A DNA stretch of 64,000 nucleotides from Bosea sp. RAC05 (GTDB lineage: Bacteria > Pseudomonadota > Alphaproteobacteria > Rhizobiales > Beijerinckiaceae): positions 1,474,001-1,538,000 of the forward strand of contig NZ_CP016464.1 of the NCBI RefSeq assembly GCF_001713455.1, read 5' to 3'. Shown here piece by piece: positions 34,469 to 42,151 of this stretch. Every line of letters starts with the position of its first letter. Within the stretch, counting starts at the first letter, position 1. The notes beneath the pieces are model-generated. The model saw only the letters and a program-made list of their open reading frames with translations. It was not told where the DNA came from and searched no databases. The position numbers were made by a program, and so were the translations under genes.

Positions 34469-35218
34469 ATGGCTCATGACCGGCTCGATGCGGTGAAGCT
34501 GGATGGCACCGGTCCGATCTATGATCAGATCCGCCGGTCGATCCGCGATCTCATCCTCGGCGGCACCTGGCCGCCGGGCACACCGGTCCCGCCCGAGCAC
34601 GCGCTGATGGAGCAGCTCGGCGCCTCCCGCATGACCGTCCACCGCGCGCTCGTACAGCTGGCGCGCGAGGGGCTCATCACCCGCCGGCGCCGCTCGGGCA
34701 CCGTGGTGGCGAGCCCGCCGACGACCCATGCCATGCTCGACATCCTGTCGATCCCCGCCGAGGTGGAGCGGCTCGGGCAGCGCTATGCCTATGAGGTTCT
34801 GGCGCGGCATGACGGGCGGCCCTCGCCGGAACTGGCGCTGCGCTTCGGGCTGAAGCGAGGCGAGAAGATCGCCCATCTGGTCACGCTGCACCGGGCCGAC
34901 GACCGGCCGCATGTGCTGGAGGAACGCATCATCCACCTTGCAACCGTACCGGCCGCAGCCGCGGAGGATTTCGCGACGACCCCACCGGGCGACTGGTTGC
35001 TGCAGCACAGTCTCTGGTCGCAGGCGGAGCACGCCATCAGCGCCATTCCGGCCGAACCGGACGATGCCGCGCTGCTCGACATCGCAGCCGGGGAAGCCTG
35101 CCTGCTGATCGAACGCCGGACCTGGAACCAAGCCGCTCCGGTCACGGCGGTGCGGCTGCTGTACCCTGGAAATCGCCACCGTTTCGTCGGCCGTTTCGGG
35201 CCTTATGGAGCGGTCTGA
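34469..35218 (+). CDS. hutC: Histidine utilisation repressor (GntR family, HutC subfamily)
   Basis: This 249-residue regulator has an N-terminal winged HTH (IYDQIRRSIRDLILGGTWPP, then PEHALMEQLGASRMTVHRAL and REGLITRRRRSGTVV) and a C-terminal UTRA ligand-binding domain (about residues 95-240, with HVLEERIIHL and CLLIERRTWNQ blocks). HutC represses hut genes and is released by urocanate. A GTG at 34460 overlapping the hutF stop would add three residues, so the exact start is open. It is co-transcribed with hutF and therefore autoregulated through the operators at 33037-33077. Confidence 0.94.
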   Translation: MAHDRLDAVKLDGTGPIYDQIRRSIRDLILGGTWPPGTPVPPEHALMEQLGASRMTVHRALVQLAREGLITRRRRSGTVVASPPTTHAMLDILSIPAEVERLGQRYAYEVLARHDGRPSPELALRFGLKRGEKIAHLVTLHRADDRPHVLEERIIHLATVPAAAAEDFATTPPGDWLLQHSLWSQAEHAISAIPAEPDDAALLDIAAGEACLLIERRTWNQAAPVTAVRLLYPGNRHRFVGRFGPYGAV

Positions 35219-35228
35219 CGCCGGCACG

Positions 35229-35262
35229 AAAAAGCCCGGCCGGCGCGATGCGCCAGCCGGGC
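35229..35262 (-). terminator. Rho-independent terminator for the glycine-zipper lipoprotein gene
   Basis: Arms GCCCGGC (35234-35240) and GCCGGGC (35256-35262) extend inward through a GC-rich stem, and on the minus strand the hairpin is followed by five T residues (35233-35229). It lies 31 bases past the lipoprotein stop. It may also end the hutF-hutC transcript from the other side, though the plus strand has no T run. Confidence 0.85.
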
Positions 35263-35293
35263 CTCGAACTCACCGCAACAGCGGTCGGGTCAC

Positions 35294-35557
35294 TCAGCAA
35301 TCGTAGGTGAAGCGGCGACCCCACTCGTCACGGCCGACGCATGTCCGGGTCGGGCTGGTCGCGGAGCCGATGATGGCGCCGCTGGCACCGCCGATGGCCG
35401 CACCGGCCAGAGCGCCGCCGGCTCGGCCCGTCGCGATGCCGCCGATCACGGCTCCGGCGCCGGCACCGATCAGCGCGCCGCCCGCTGTACGCTCCTGTTG
35501 AGCCGTACAGGCGCCCAGCGTCGCGGCGATTGCAGCGATGATCAGGATTTTCTTCAT
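35294..35557 (-). CDS. Small glycine-zipper lipoprotein
   Basis: This 87-residue protein begins MKKILIIAAIAATLGACTAQ, a signal sequence ending in a lipobox (LGAC) that predicts lipidation at Cys17. The middle is a glycine-zipper membrane-inserting region with repeated GxxxG spacing (ALIGAGAGAVIGGIATG, GGALAGAAIGGASGAIIG). The C-terminus is short and has two cysteines (TCVGRDEWGRRFTYDC), which could form a disulfide. Such proteins are common outer-membrane stress or stabilising factors; exact function is unknown. GAGGAAA precedes the start. A sigma-EcfG-like promoter lies 100 bases upstream on the minus strand and a good terminator follows. Confidence 0.85.
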   Translation of the reverse strand: MKKILIIAAIAATLGACTAQQERTAGGALIGAGAGAVIGGIATGRAGGALAGAAIGGASGAIIGSATSPTRTCVGRDEWGRRFTYDC

Positions 35558-35656
35558 GGTTTCGTTTCCTCGGCGCTCTCGTTGGAAGGCGATGGCTTCG
35601 CAGCTGCTAGATTAAGACAGATATCGTGGCACGGCCATGGCCGATCGTCCCAGCTG

Positions 35657-35682
35657 AACGTCCGCGCGTCCCAAAAGGTTCC
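35657..35682 (-). promoter_or_regulatory. Sigma-EcfG-type promoter, minus strand
   Basis: Read on the minus strand, GGAAC (35682-35678) and CGTT (35660-35657) are separated by exactly 17 bases, the general stress response consensus of alphaproteobacteria. It points towards the glycine-zipper lipoprotein, whose start is 100 bases away. A matching plus-strand copy lies 86 bases to the right. Confidence 0.65.
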
Positions 35683-35767
35683 TCCACGCCGCGCCCGTCA
35701 GCCTCGATCGCGCGGGCGGCCATCTCCGCCGACGCCGGCCTCGCTCTTCGCGCGCCACAATGGCGGC

Positions 35768-35793
35768 GGAACCTTTCTGCCGAACGCCGCGTT
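35768..35793 (+). promoter_or_regulatory. Sigma-EcfG-type promoter for the PRC-barrel gene
   Basis: GGAAC (35768-35772) and CGTT (35790-35793) with a 17-base spacer fit the alphaproteobacterial extracytoplasmic stress sigma consensus. The PRC-barrel ATG follows 51 bases after the CGTT. PRC-barrel genes are frequent members of the EcfG regulon. Confidence 0.7.
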
Positions 35794-35843
35794 GTCTCGG
35801 CAATCGGCAGCCGAAGCGGCTGCTGCAGGCGGAGGAACCTTTC

Positions 35844-36236
35844 ATGACCCTGATCGACACCGCTTCGCCGTCCATGCCCAGGTCGTCGAACCCGCTGATC
35901 GCAGGTGCGCGCGTCGCCGGCACCGCGGTCTACAACAGCGCGGGCGAGCATCTCGGCGAGATCTACGACGTCATGCTGGACAAGAGGACCGGCAAGGTCG
36001 CCTACGCGATCATGTCCTTCGGCGGCTTCCTGGGGCTGGGTGAGAAGTACCACCCGATTCCCTGGAGCGTGCTCGACTTCGATCCCGGACGCGGCGGCTA
36101 TGTCGTCCCGATGACGAAGGACAAGCTCGAGGCAGCCCCGATGTACGACAGCCAGGGTGAGCCCGACTGGGACGACCGCGCCTATGGCAAGCGCGTCCAC
36201 GACTATTACGGCACGATGCCCTACTGGATGATGTAG
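35844..36236 (+). CDS. PRC-barrel domain protein
   Basis: This 130-residue soluble protein has GGAGGAA (35831-35837) six bases before ATG 35844. The PRC-barrel covers about residues 20-90: VYNSAGEHLGEIYDVMLDKR, then GKVAYAIMSFGGFLGLGEKY and PIPWSVLDF, a standard beta-barrel signature. The tail is acidic and tyrosine-rich, ending YGTMPYWMM. Function within the stress response is unknown, but the family commonly accompanies envelope and desiccation genes. A sigma-EcfG-type promoter lies upstream and a strong terminator follows. Confidence 0.9.
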   Translation: MTLIDTASPSMPRSSNPLIAGARVAGTAVYNSAGEHLGEIYDVMLDKRTGKVAYAIMSFGGFLGLGEKYHPIPWSVLDFDPGRGGYVVPMTKDKLEAAPMYDSQGEPDWDDRAYGKRVHDYYGTMPYWMM

Positions 36237-36297
36237 GTCACGCCAGACGCAGGTCGCGGCGGTTGCTATCCCCCCAGCCGAACCGTCGTGGCGGCGG

Positions 36298-36330
36298 GAT
36301 GCGGGCCGAAAGGCCCGCATCTTCCGTTTT
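36298..36330 (+). terminator. Rho-independent terminator after PRC-barrel gene
   Basis: A perfect 10-base stem GATGCGGGCC / GGCCCGCATC with a four-base GAAA loop (36298-36321) is followed by TTCCGTTTT. It lies 62 bases after the stop codon and ends the monocistronic stress transcript before the lipid kinase gene. Confidence 0.88.
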
Positions 36331-36431
36331 GGGTGAGGGCCCGCCCCCGGGGCTTTCAGTCAGCCGGCGGGCACACGCGAGCCGCCGGCTCCCCACTGGG
36401 GCGCCATGAAGCCTTTCACACCCTCCACGCC

Positions 36432-37337
36432 ATGCACCACACCGTCATCGTCAACGCCCGGGCCGGTACCGTTCTCGAGGCGGGGGCGGATGCGTTCGAG
36501 GCCCGCATCATGGCCGCCTTCGCGGCCGCCGGCTGCTCGGCGAGCGTGCGCATGGTTCACCCCCGCGAGCTCGACGACGCGCTGGCCCTGGTGGTTGAGG
36601 ATCGCGGGACAATCCCGGTGATTGCGGGCGGCGACGGCACGCTGAATGGCGTGCTGCCCGTGCTCATGCATGCAGACCGGCCGGTCGGGGTTCTCCCGCT
36701 GGGGACGGTCAACGTGCTGGGCCGCGATCTGGGGCTGACCGGTACCCTGGAGGAGCAGATCGCCGCCCTCTGCTCGGGGCAGCCGCTGTCGCTCGATGTC
36801 GGCAGCGTCAATGATCGCCTGTTCCACTCGCTCTCGGGCATGGGGTTCTTCAGCCTGATGGCCCGCGAGCGCGAATACGCGCGGCGGCGCTTCCCCTTCA
36901 GCCGTGCCATCGCTTTTCTCGTGGCCGCCACGCGCTCCATCCTGTTCACGCGGTCGATCACGGTCGCCATCGACATGGGGCGCGGCGACGAACGCCGCCT
37001 CGTCGAGGCCGATGCGGTGCTCGTCACCGTCAACGCCTTCGAGGGCAGCGAATGGCGTCGGCCGCGGCTCGATGGCGGCGTCTTCGAGGTCCACATCCTC
37101 AACGCCGGCGGGCTCTATTCCCGCTGCAAGGCGGCGCTGTCGGTGGTTTCCGGCCACTGGCGCACATCGCCGAATCTGATCTCCTTCACCGGGTCGCAGG
37201 TCACCCTGACACGCCGGGACAAGCGGCGTGGCCACATCACCTTCGACGGTGAGGTCGAGCGCAAGGCGGGTCCGCTCGTCTACAGGCTCCTGCCCAGGGC
37301 CATCCGGCTGATCGCGGCCCGCGACAGGCTCGTCTGA
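36432..37337 (+). CDS. Diacylglycerol/lipid kinase family protein
   Basis: This 301-residue member of the DAGK catalytic family shows the nucleotide-binding GGDGTLNGVLPVLM block (near residue 66), GVLPLGTVNVLGRDLGL, and the C-terminal beta-domain segments FEVHILNAGG and HITFDGEVERKAGP that are typical of YegS/BmrU-like lipid kinases. The expected reaction is ATP-dependent phosphorylation of diacylglycerol or a related lipid. The start is ATG 36432 (MHHTVIVNARAG). It is followed 75 bases later by a PAP2 phosphatase gene, so a kinase/phosphatase pair acting on a lipid is plausible. Confidence 0.88.
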   Translation: MHHTVIVNARAGTVLEAGADAFEARIMAAFAAAGCSASVRMVHPRELDDALALVVEDRGTIPVIAGGDGTLNGVLPVLMHADRPVGVLPLGTVNVLGRDLGLTGTLEEQIAALCSGQPLSLDVGSVNDRLFHSLSGMGFFSLMAREREYARRRFPFSRAIAFLVAATRSILFTRSITVAIDMGRGDERRLVEADAVLVTVNAFEGSEWRRPRLDGGVFEVHILNAGGLYSRCKAALSVVSGHWRTSPNLISFTGSQVTLTRRDKRRGHITFDGEVERKAGPLVYRLLPRAIRLIAARDRLV

Positions 37338-37412
37338 ACCCCCGGGCCGTTGCACTCGGGGCCGGGCCCCCCATTTCCCAGGCGACAGGTCTTGACCGGA
37401 GGTGATGTCTTC

Positions 37413-38090
37413 TTGCTTCAGCCGCGCATTCTGATCCCCGTCGCCGCCGCCTGCGTCTTTCTGGCCCTGGCGCTGTTCATCGCGTCCGGTCGCAGCTTCG
37501 CCTTCGACCGCAGCATCGTCCTGCTGTTCCGCGAGGCCGGCGACCCCTCCATGCCGATCGGCCCGGCCTGGCTGCGGGAAGCCGTGCGGGACGTCACCGC
37601 CTTCGGCAGCACCGTCGGACTCGGCATGATGACGATCGCGGCCGGCCTGACCCTGTGGTTCTGCCGCCATCGGCACCTCGCCGTCGGCCTCGCCCTGACC
37701 GTGATCGGAGCGACCGCCGTCTCCACCGTTCTGAAGATCCTGATCGGCCGCGACCGGCCGGACATCGTCGAGCACGCGGCCCTGACCTTCACGGCCAGCT
37801 TCCCGAGCGGCCACGCCTTCCTCTCGGCCGTCACCCTGCTCAGCATCGCCGGCTTCGTCGGCCTCGCGGCGCGGCGGGACGACATCACCCGCCTGTGCCT
37901 CGGCCTCGCCTGGGCGATGATCGTGATGATCGGCGTGAGCCGCATCTATCTCGGGGTCCACTGGCCCACCGACGTCATCGGCGGCTGGTGTCTCGGCATC
38001 GCCTGGTCGAGCCTGTCGGTCGCACTGCTCGGCCGCTGGATGGCGCGGGCCGAAGGGCTCGAGCCCGCCCGGGACGACCGCGCCCGTTGA
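37413..38090 (+). CDS. PAP2-type membrane phosphatase
   Basis: This 225-residue integral membrane phosphatase has the tripartite PAP2 signature: KILIGRDRPD, FPSGHAF with the catalytic histidine, and SRIYLGVHWPTDVIGG with the nucleophilic histidine. About five to six membrane segments surround these. The start is probably TTG 37413, because GGAGGTGA (37397-37404) is at ideal spacing and the protein then begins with a clean membrane segment. In-frame TTG codons at 37392 and 37350 are weaker. Likely substrates are phosphatidate or undecaprenyl diphosphate. The neighbouring lipid kinase suggests opposing reactions. Confidence 0.9.
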   Translation: MLQPRILIPVAAACVFLALALFIASGRSFAFDRSIVLLFREAGDPSMPIGPAWLREAVRDVTAFGSTVGLGMMTIAAGLTLWFCRHRHLAVGLALTVIGATAVSTVLKILIGRDRPDIVEHAALTFTASFPSGHAFLSAVTLLSIAGFVGLAARRDDITRLCLGLAWAMIVMIGVSRIYLGVHWPTDVIGGWCLGIAWSSLSVALLGRWMARAEGLEPARDDRAR

Positions 38091-38273
38091 AGGGCCTCGG
38101 CAGGTGACGGGCGAGGCAGGAAGCCTCGACGGCTCCGCTGCGGTTCCGCCGCCAACGGGTGGGGCCAAGGTCCCAGGATAAAGCCACGTTTTTGCGCGGG
38201 TGCGGGAACATCGACGCCGGTTGCGGGTTTGAAGCGCGCCGCAGCCGATGCGGTTCAACATTCGGATCGCTCC

Positions 38274-38426
38274 ATGCTCGCCTCGCGCCAGGTTCTCGTC
38301 GCCGTCGTCGCCGCCCTCGTGATCGGCCTCGCCGCCACTGGTTACGCCCTCTATCAGGAGAAGAAGCAGCCGGAGGGCGTCGAGATCTCGGTCGGCAAGA
38401 ACGGGCTGTCGATCAAGGAGAAGTAG
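38274..38426 (+). CDS. Small single-span membrane protein of unknown function
   Basis: This 50-residue frame, MLASRQVLVAVVAALVIGLA followed by a hydrophilic tail rich in lysine (YQEKKQPEGVEISVGKNGLS), has one membrane segment (about residues 7-24). A TTG at 38229 would add 15 residues. It lies convergent with phaZ, 12 bases away. I do not recognise the family. Codon usage is like the neighbours, which supports it being real. It might be a small envelope or PHA-related accessory protein, but nothing visible decides this. Confidence 0.55.
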   Translation: MLASRQVLVAVVAALVIGLAATGYALYQEKKQPEGVEISVGKNGLSIKEK

Positions 38427-38438
38427 GGAACTGGCCGC

Positions 38439-39653
38439 TCAGCTGTTGGCGAGGATCATGTTGCGGACGATCGGGTAGATCTGCCCGTCCCATTTGCGGC
38501 CCGAGAAGACGCCGTAGTGCCCGACGCCGGCCTGCATGTGGTGGCGCTTGCGGAAGGGCTTCAGCCCCGAGCAGAGATCATGCGCCGCCGAGGTCTGGCC
38601 GAGCGCGCAGATGTCGTCGCGCTCGCCCTCGACGGTGAGCAGCGCGGTGCGCCTTATGGCGCGGCAATCGACCGGCTCGCCCCGATAGGTCAGGGTCCGG
38701 GCCGCCAGACGCGCCTCCTGGAAGATCCACTGCACGGTCTCGAGGTAGAACTCCGCCGGCAGGTCGAGCACGGCGAAGTACTCGTCGTAGAACGCCTTGA
38801 TCTTCTGCGCCTCCTCGGTCTCGCCGGTGGCGAGGTGGAGGAACATGTCGATATGCGCGTTGACATGGCGCTGCAGGTTCATCGCGACGAAGGCGCCGAG
38901 CTGGACGAAGCCGGGATAGACCTTCCGTCCGCCACCGGGATAGCGGGACGGCACCGTCGCGATCAGGTTGCGCCCGAACCAGTCGATCGGTTTCTCCATC
39001 GCCAGCTTGTTGACCGCCGTCGGGTTGATGCGGGTGTCGACCGGCCCCGCCATCAGGGTCATGCTGCGCGGCTGGAACGGGCTGCCTGCCTGCGCCATCA
39101 CCGCTGCCGCGGTCAGCACCTGCACGCAGGGCTGGCACACGGCGACGATATGCGTCTCGGAACCCAGCGTCTCGACGAAGCGGATCAGCGTGTCGACATA
39201 GTCGTCGTAGCCGAAGGGTCCGGCCGCCAGCGGCACGTCGCGGGCATTGTGCCAGTCGGTGATGTAGACGTCGTGGTCGCGCAGCAGCGTCGCCACCGTG
39301 TTGCGCAGTAGGGTTGCGAAATGGCCGGACATCGGCGCGACCACCAGCACCTTCGCCTGCGGCGCCTCGCTGTCCTTGCGGAAACGCAGCAGGCTGCCGA
39401 AGGGCAGGCTCAGCACGATCTCCTCGGTCACCGGCACGTCGCGATTGCCTTCGCGGACGCTGTCGATGTGGTAGGGCGGCCGTTCATGGGTGAGCCCGGC
39501 CCGCGTCACCATCTCATAGGCGGCGGCCGTCGCGCGCCAGTCCATCGGCTGGCCGCTCATCGCCCGGGCTCCGATCACAGCCAGCGCCGACTGCGACAGC
39601 ATCCGCGCCGGGTTCATCAGATCCGACTGGGCCTGGTAGGCGAGATAGAGCAT
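38439..39653 (-). CDS. phaZ: Intracellular polyhydroxyalkanoate depolymerase
   Basis: This alpha/beta hydrolase mobilises stored poly(3-hydroxybutyrate). The 404 residues start MLYLAYQAQSDLMNPARML, followed by the family blocks VLVVAPMSGHFATLLR, DVYITDWHNARDVPL, and AVCQPCVQVLTAAA with the catalytic cysteine that replaces serine in PhaZ1-type enzymes. The C-terminal HMQAGVGHYGVFSGRKW holds the histidine. ATG 39653 is preceded by GAAGG. Upstream lie a strong 15-bp hairpin and a TTGCACTGCAA dyad, which could be a PhaR-type operator. Confidence 0.94.
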   Translation of the reverse strand: MLYLAYQAQSDLMNPARMLSQSALAVIGARAMSGQPMDWRATAAAYEMVTRAGLTHERPPYHIDSVREGNRDVPVTEEIVLSLPFGSLLRFRKDSEAPQAKVLVVAPMSGHFATLLRNTVATLLRDHDVYITDWHNARDVPLAAGPFGYDDYVDTLIRFVETLGSETHIVAVCQPCVQVLTAAAVMAQAGSPFQPRSMTLMAGPVDTRINPTAVNKLAMEKPIDWFGRNLIATVPSRYPGGGRKVYPGFVQLGAFVAMNLQRHVNAHIDMFLHLATGETEEAQKIKAFYDEYFAVLDLPAEFYLETVQWIFQEARLAARTLTYRGEPVDCRAIRRTALLTVEGERDDICALGQTSAAHDLCSGLKPFRKRHHMQAGVGHYGVFSGRKWDGQIYPIVRNMILANS

Positions 39654-39680
39654 CGGAATGCGCCTTCGGTGAACAGCCCG

Positions 39681-39716
39681 GCGGGCCGCCGCCGGTTTCA
39701 CCCGGCGGCGGCCCGC
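39681..39716 (-). promoter_or_regulatory. Perfect 15-bp hairpin in the phaZ leader
   Basis: GCGGGCCGCCGCCGG (39681-39695) pairs without mismatch with CCGGCGGCGGCCCGC (39702-39716) around a six-base loop. It lies 28 bases upstream of the phaZ ATG in its transcript and is not followed by a T run in either direction. Translation control or leader RNA stability is more likely than termination. Confidence 0.7.
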
Positions 39717-39729
39717 GCCCCGATTGATG

Positions 39730-39740
39730 TTGCACTGCAA
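39730..39740. promoter_or_regulatory. TTGCACTGCAA dyad upstream of phaZ
   Basis: A perfect 11-base palindrome with one central base, rich in TGC, is located 77 bases upstream of the phaZ ATG. It resembles TGC-rich operators described for the PHA regulator PhaR in alphaproteobacteria. No phaR gene is in the window. Confidence 0.5.
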
Positions 39741-39828
39741 AAGGTGATTTCCGCAAGATTGTTCTAATCCGCATTCCGGAGTGGAATGCCTCTTGCTAGA
39801 TTCCGGGCTGCCGCAGAGGATGCCTGCC

Positions 39829-40485
39829 ATGACCAGCGCGACACTGACCATCAGCAGCAAGAACTACTCGTCCTGGTCGCTGCGTGGTTGGCTGCTCTGC
39901 ATGATGGCTGACCTCGAGGTGGAGGAGCACATGCTCTCCGCCGACGACCCCTCGACGCGGGCCGAACTGCTGCTGCTCTCGCCGTCCTTCCTGGTGCCCT
40001 GCCTGACGCATGACGGCATCAAGGTCTGGGACACGCTCGCCATCGCCGCCTATCTCGACGAGATCAGGCCCGGTGCCGGCCTCGTGCCGAAGGACGCTGC
40101 CGCCCGCGCGCATTGCCGCGCGATCTGCGGCGAGATGCATTCCGGCTTCGCCAATCTGCGCTCGGCCCTGCCGATGAACCTCAAGGCGCATTATCCCGGC
40201 TTCAAGGTCTGGGCCGGCGCCCAGGCCGATATCGACCGCGTCACCGAGATCTGGCGCAACTGCCTGTCGACCTATGGCGGGCCCTATCTCTTCGGCAAGA
40301 CGCTGACCATGGCGGATGCGATGTATGCCCCCGTCTGCCTGCGGTTCCTGACCTATGACGTGGCGCTCGATCCCGCCTGCCAGGCCTATTGCCGCACGAT
40401 CTCGGCCTGGCCCGCCCTGCGGCGCTGGATCGAGGCCGCCAAGGCCGAGCCCGACGACGTCGAAGAACTCGACGCCGAGTTCTGA
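39829..40485 (+). CDS. Glutathione S-transferase family protein
   Basis: This 218-residue GST has an N-terminal thioredoxin-fold half (TLTISSKNYSSWSLRGWLLC, with a serine-rich catalytic start, and PSFLVPCLTHDGIKVWDTLA carrying the cis-proline and glutathione gamma-glutamyl contact region) and a C-terminal helical half (FGKTLTMADAMYAPV). Such proteins conjugate or reduce with glutathione; the substrate is unknown. ATG 39829 is chosen; an ATG at 39820 would add three residues. It diverges from phaZ. Confidence 0.88.
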   Translation: MTSATLTISSKNYSSWSLRGWLLCMMADLEVEEHMLSADDPSTRAELLLLSPSFLVPCLTHDGIKVWDTLAIAAYLDEIRPGAGLVPKDAAARAHCRAICGEMHSGFANLRSALPMNLKAHYPGFKVWAGAQADIDRVTEIWRNCLSTYGGPYLFGKTLTMADAMYAPVCLRFLTYDVALDPACQAYCRTISAWPALRRWIEAAKAEPDDVEELDAEF

Positions 40486-40595
40486 ACGCTGCCCTCATGC
40501 ATGGCGGGACAGGGCCGATGCCCGGGCCCGCATTGGCCATCGCGCCTCAAAGCGGCTAAACCCCGGCGAACACAAAACGCCGTGGGAGGCCATTG

Positions 40596-42041
40596 ATGAC
40601 CGAGATGTTCAAGAACCTGATTGCCGGCGAATGGGCCGGCGGCACGAATGCTTCGCGCAACATCAACCCCTCCAACACCAACGACATCGTCGGCGAATAT
40701 GCGCAGGGCACGGTCGAGCAGCTCAACGACGCCGTCGCCGCCGCCAAGGCCGCCTTTCCAGCCTGGAGCCGCTCCGGCCCGCAGGAGCGCTACGAGATCC
40801 TGAAGAAGGCCTCCGACGAGATCCTCGCCCGCAAGGAGGAACTCGGTCGCCTGCTCTCGCGCGAGGAGGGCAAGACCCTGGCCGAGGGCATCGGCGAGGC
40901 CGGCCGCGCCGGCCAGATCTTCGCCTTCTTCGCCGGCGAATGCCTGCGCCTGACCGGCGAGGCGCTGCCCTCGGTGCGTCCGGGTGTTGGCGTCGAGATC
41001 ACCCGCGAGCCGGTCGGCATCGTCGGCATGATCACGCCCTGGAACTTCCCGATCGCGATCCCCGCCTGGAAGATCGCTCCCGCGCTCGCCTACGGCAACT
41101 GCGTCGTGATCAAGCCGGCCGATCTGGTGCCGGGCTCGGCCTGGGCGCTGGTCGACATCCTCCAGCGCGCCGGCCTGCCCAAGGGCGTGCTCAACCTCGT
41201 CATGGGCCGCGGCTCGGTCGTCGGCCAGGCGCTGCTGCAGCACAAGGACGTCCACGCCATCTCCTTCACCGGCTCGGTTTCGACCGGCCGCAAGGTCGCC
41301 GAGGCCTGCATCGCCTCCTCGCCGATGAAGAAGGTCCAGCTCGAGATGGGCGGCAAGAACCCGCTCGTCGTGCTCGACGACGCTGACCTCAAGGTCGCGG
41401 TGGAGGCCGCCGTCACCGGCGCCTTCTTCTCCACCGGCCAGCGCTGCACGGCGTCCTCGCGCCTGATCGTCCAGTCCGGCATCCATGACCGCTTCGTCGA
41501 GGCCTGCATCGAGCGGCTGAAGGGCGTCGTCGTCGACGATGCGCTCAAGGCCGGCACCCATATCGGCCCGGTCGTCGACCAGAGCCAGCTCGACCAGGAC
41601 CTGAAATACATCCAGATCGCCAAGGACGAGGGCGGCAAGCTGGTCTGGGGCGGCGAACTGCTGAACCGCGAGACCCCCGGCTTCTACCTCCAGCCGGCGC
41701 TGTTCACGCAGACGACGAACGCGATGCGGATCTCGCGCGAGGAGGTCTTCGGCCCCGTCGCCAACATCATCCGCGTCAAGGACTATGAGGAGGCGCTCAG
41801 CGTCGCCAACGACACCGAGTTCGGCCTGTCCTCGGGCATCTGCACGACCTCGCTGAAGCACGCGGCGCATTTCCGGCGCAATGCCGAGGCCGGCATGGTG
41901 ATGGTCAACCTCGCCACCGCGGGCGTCGACTACCACGTGCCCTTCGGCGGCCGGAAGGGCTCGAGCTACGGCCCCCGCGAGCAGGGCGCCTACGCCAAGG
42001 AGTTCTACACCACGGTGAAGACGGCCTACACGCTGGCCTGA
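40596..42041 (+). CDS. NAD(P)-dependent aldehyde dehydrogenase
   Basis: This 481-residue ALDH has the ribosome site GGGAGG at 40584-40589. The catalytic machinery is intact: WNFPIAIPAWKIAPALAYGN, the coenzyme-binding FTGSVSTGRKVAEA, LEMGGKNPLVV with the general-base glutamate, and FFSTGQRCTASSRLIV with the nucleophilic cysteine. EEVFGPVANIIRVKD is the C-terminal signature. The sequence resembles the semialdehyde group (succinate or 2-oxoglutarate semialdehyde), and I cannot choose between these by eye. It stands in its own unit and is followed by a 13-bp hairpin. Confidence 0.88.
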   Translation: MTEMFKNLIAGEWAGGTNASRNINPSNTNDIVGEYAQGTVEQLNDAVAAAKAAFPAWSRSGPQERYEILKKASDEILARKEELGRLLSREEGKTLAEGIGEAGRAGQIFAFFAGECLRLTGEALPSVRPGVGVEITREPVGIVGMITPWNFPIAIPAWKIAPALAYGNCVVIKPADLVPGSAWALVDILQRAGLPKGVLNLVMGRGSVVGQALLQHKDVHAISFTGSVSTGRKVAEACIASSPMKKVQLEMGGKNPLVVLDDADLKVAVEAAVTGAFFSTGQRCTASSRLIVQSGIHDRFVEACIERLKGVVVDDALKAGTHIGPVVDQSQLDQDLKYIQIAKDEGGKLVWGGELLNRETPGFYLQPALFTQTTNAMRISREEVFGPVANIIRVKDYEEALSVANDTEFGLSSGICTTSLKHAAHFRRNAEAGMVMVNLATAGVDYHVPFGGRKGSSYGPREQGAYAKEFYTTVKTAYTLA

Positions 42042-42050
42042 GGCGACATC

Positions 42051-42081
42051 GGCACGGACGGCCGCCAGGGCCGTCCGTGCC
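42051..42081 (+). terminator. Terminator-like hairpin after the aldehyde dehydrogenase
   Basis: GGCACGGACGGCC (42051-42063) pairs perfectly with GGCCGTCCGTGCC (42069-42081) around a five-base loop, nine bases after the stop. No T run follows, so termination would be partial or Rho-assisted. Confidence 0.6.
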
Positions 42082-42151
42082 ATCGACATTGCGTTACGGA
42101 ACGGCTCGGTCTTTGCTTCCGGCAGATAACAACCGGAGGGACCCCACCACG

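Noticed and set aside
38190..38220. Sigma-EcfG-like promoter before the 50-residue membrane protein
   Set aside because: GGAAC is present, but no CGTT is found at 17-18 bases; only a GGGTTT-like sequence is there, so the match is too weak.
36360..38261. 633-residue open frame on the minus strand
   Set aside because: It lies opposite the lipid kinase and PAP2 genes, both with intact catalytic motifs. Its composition is low in complexity.
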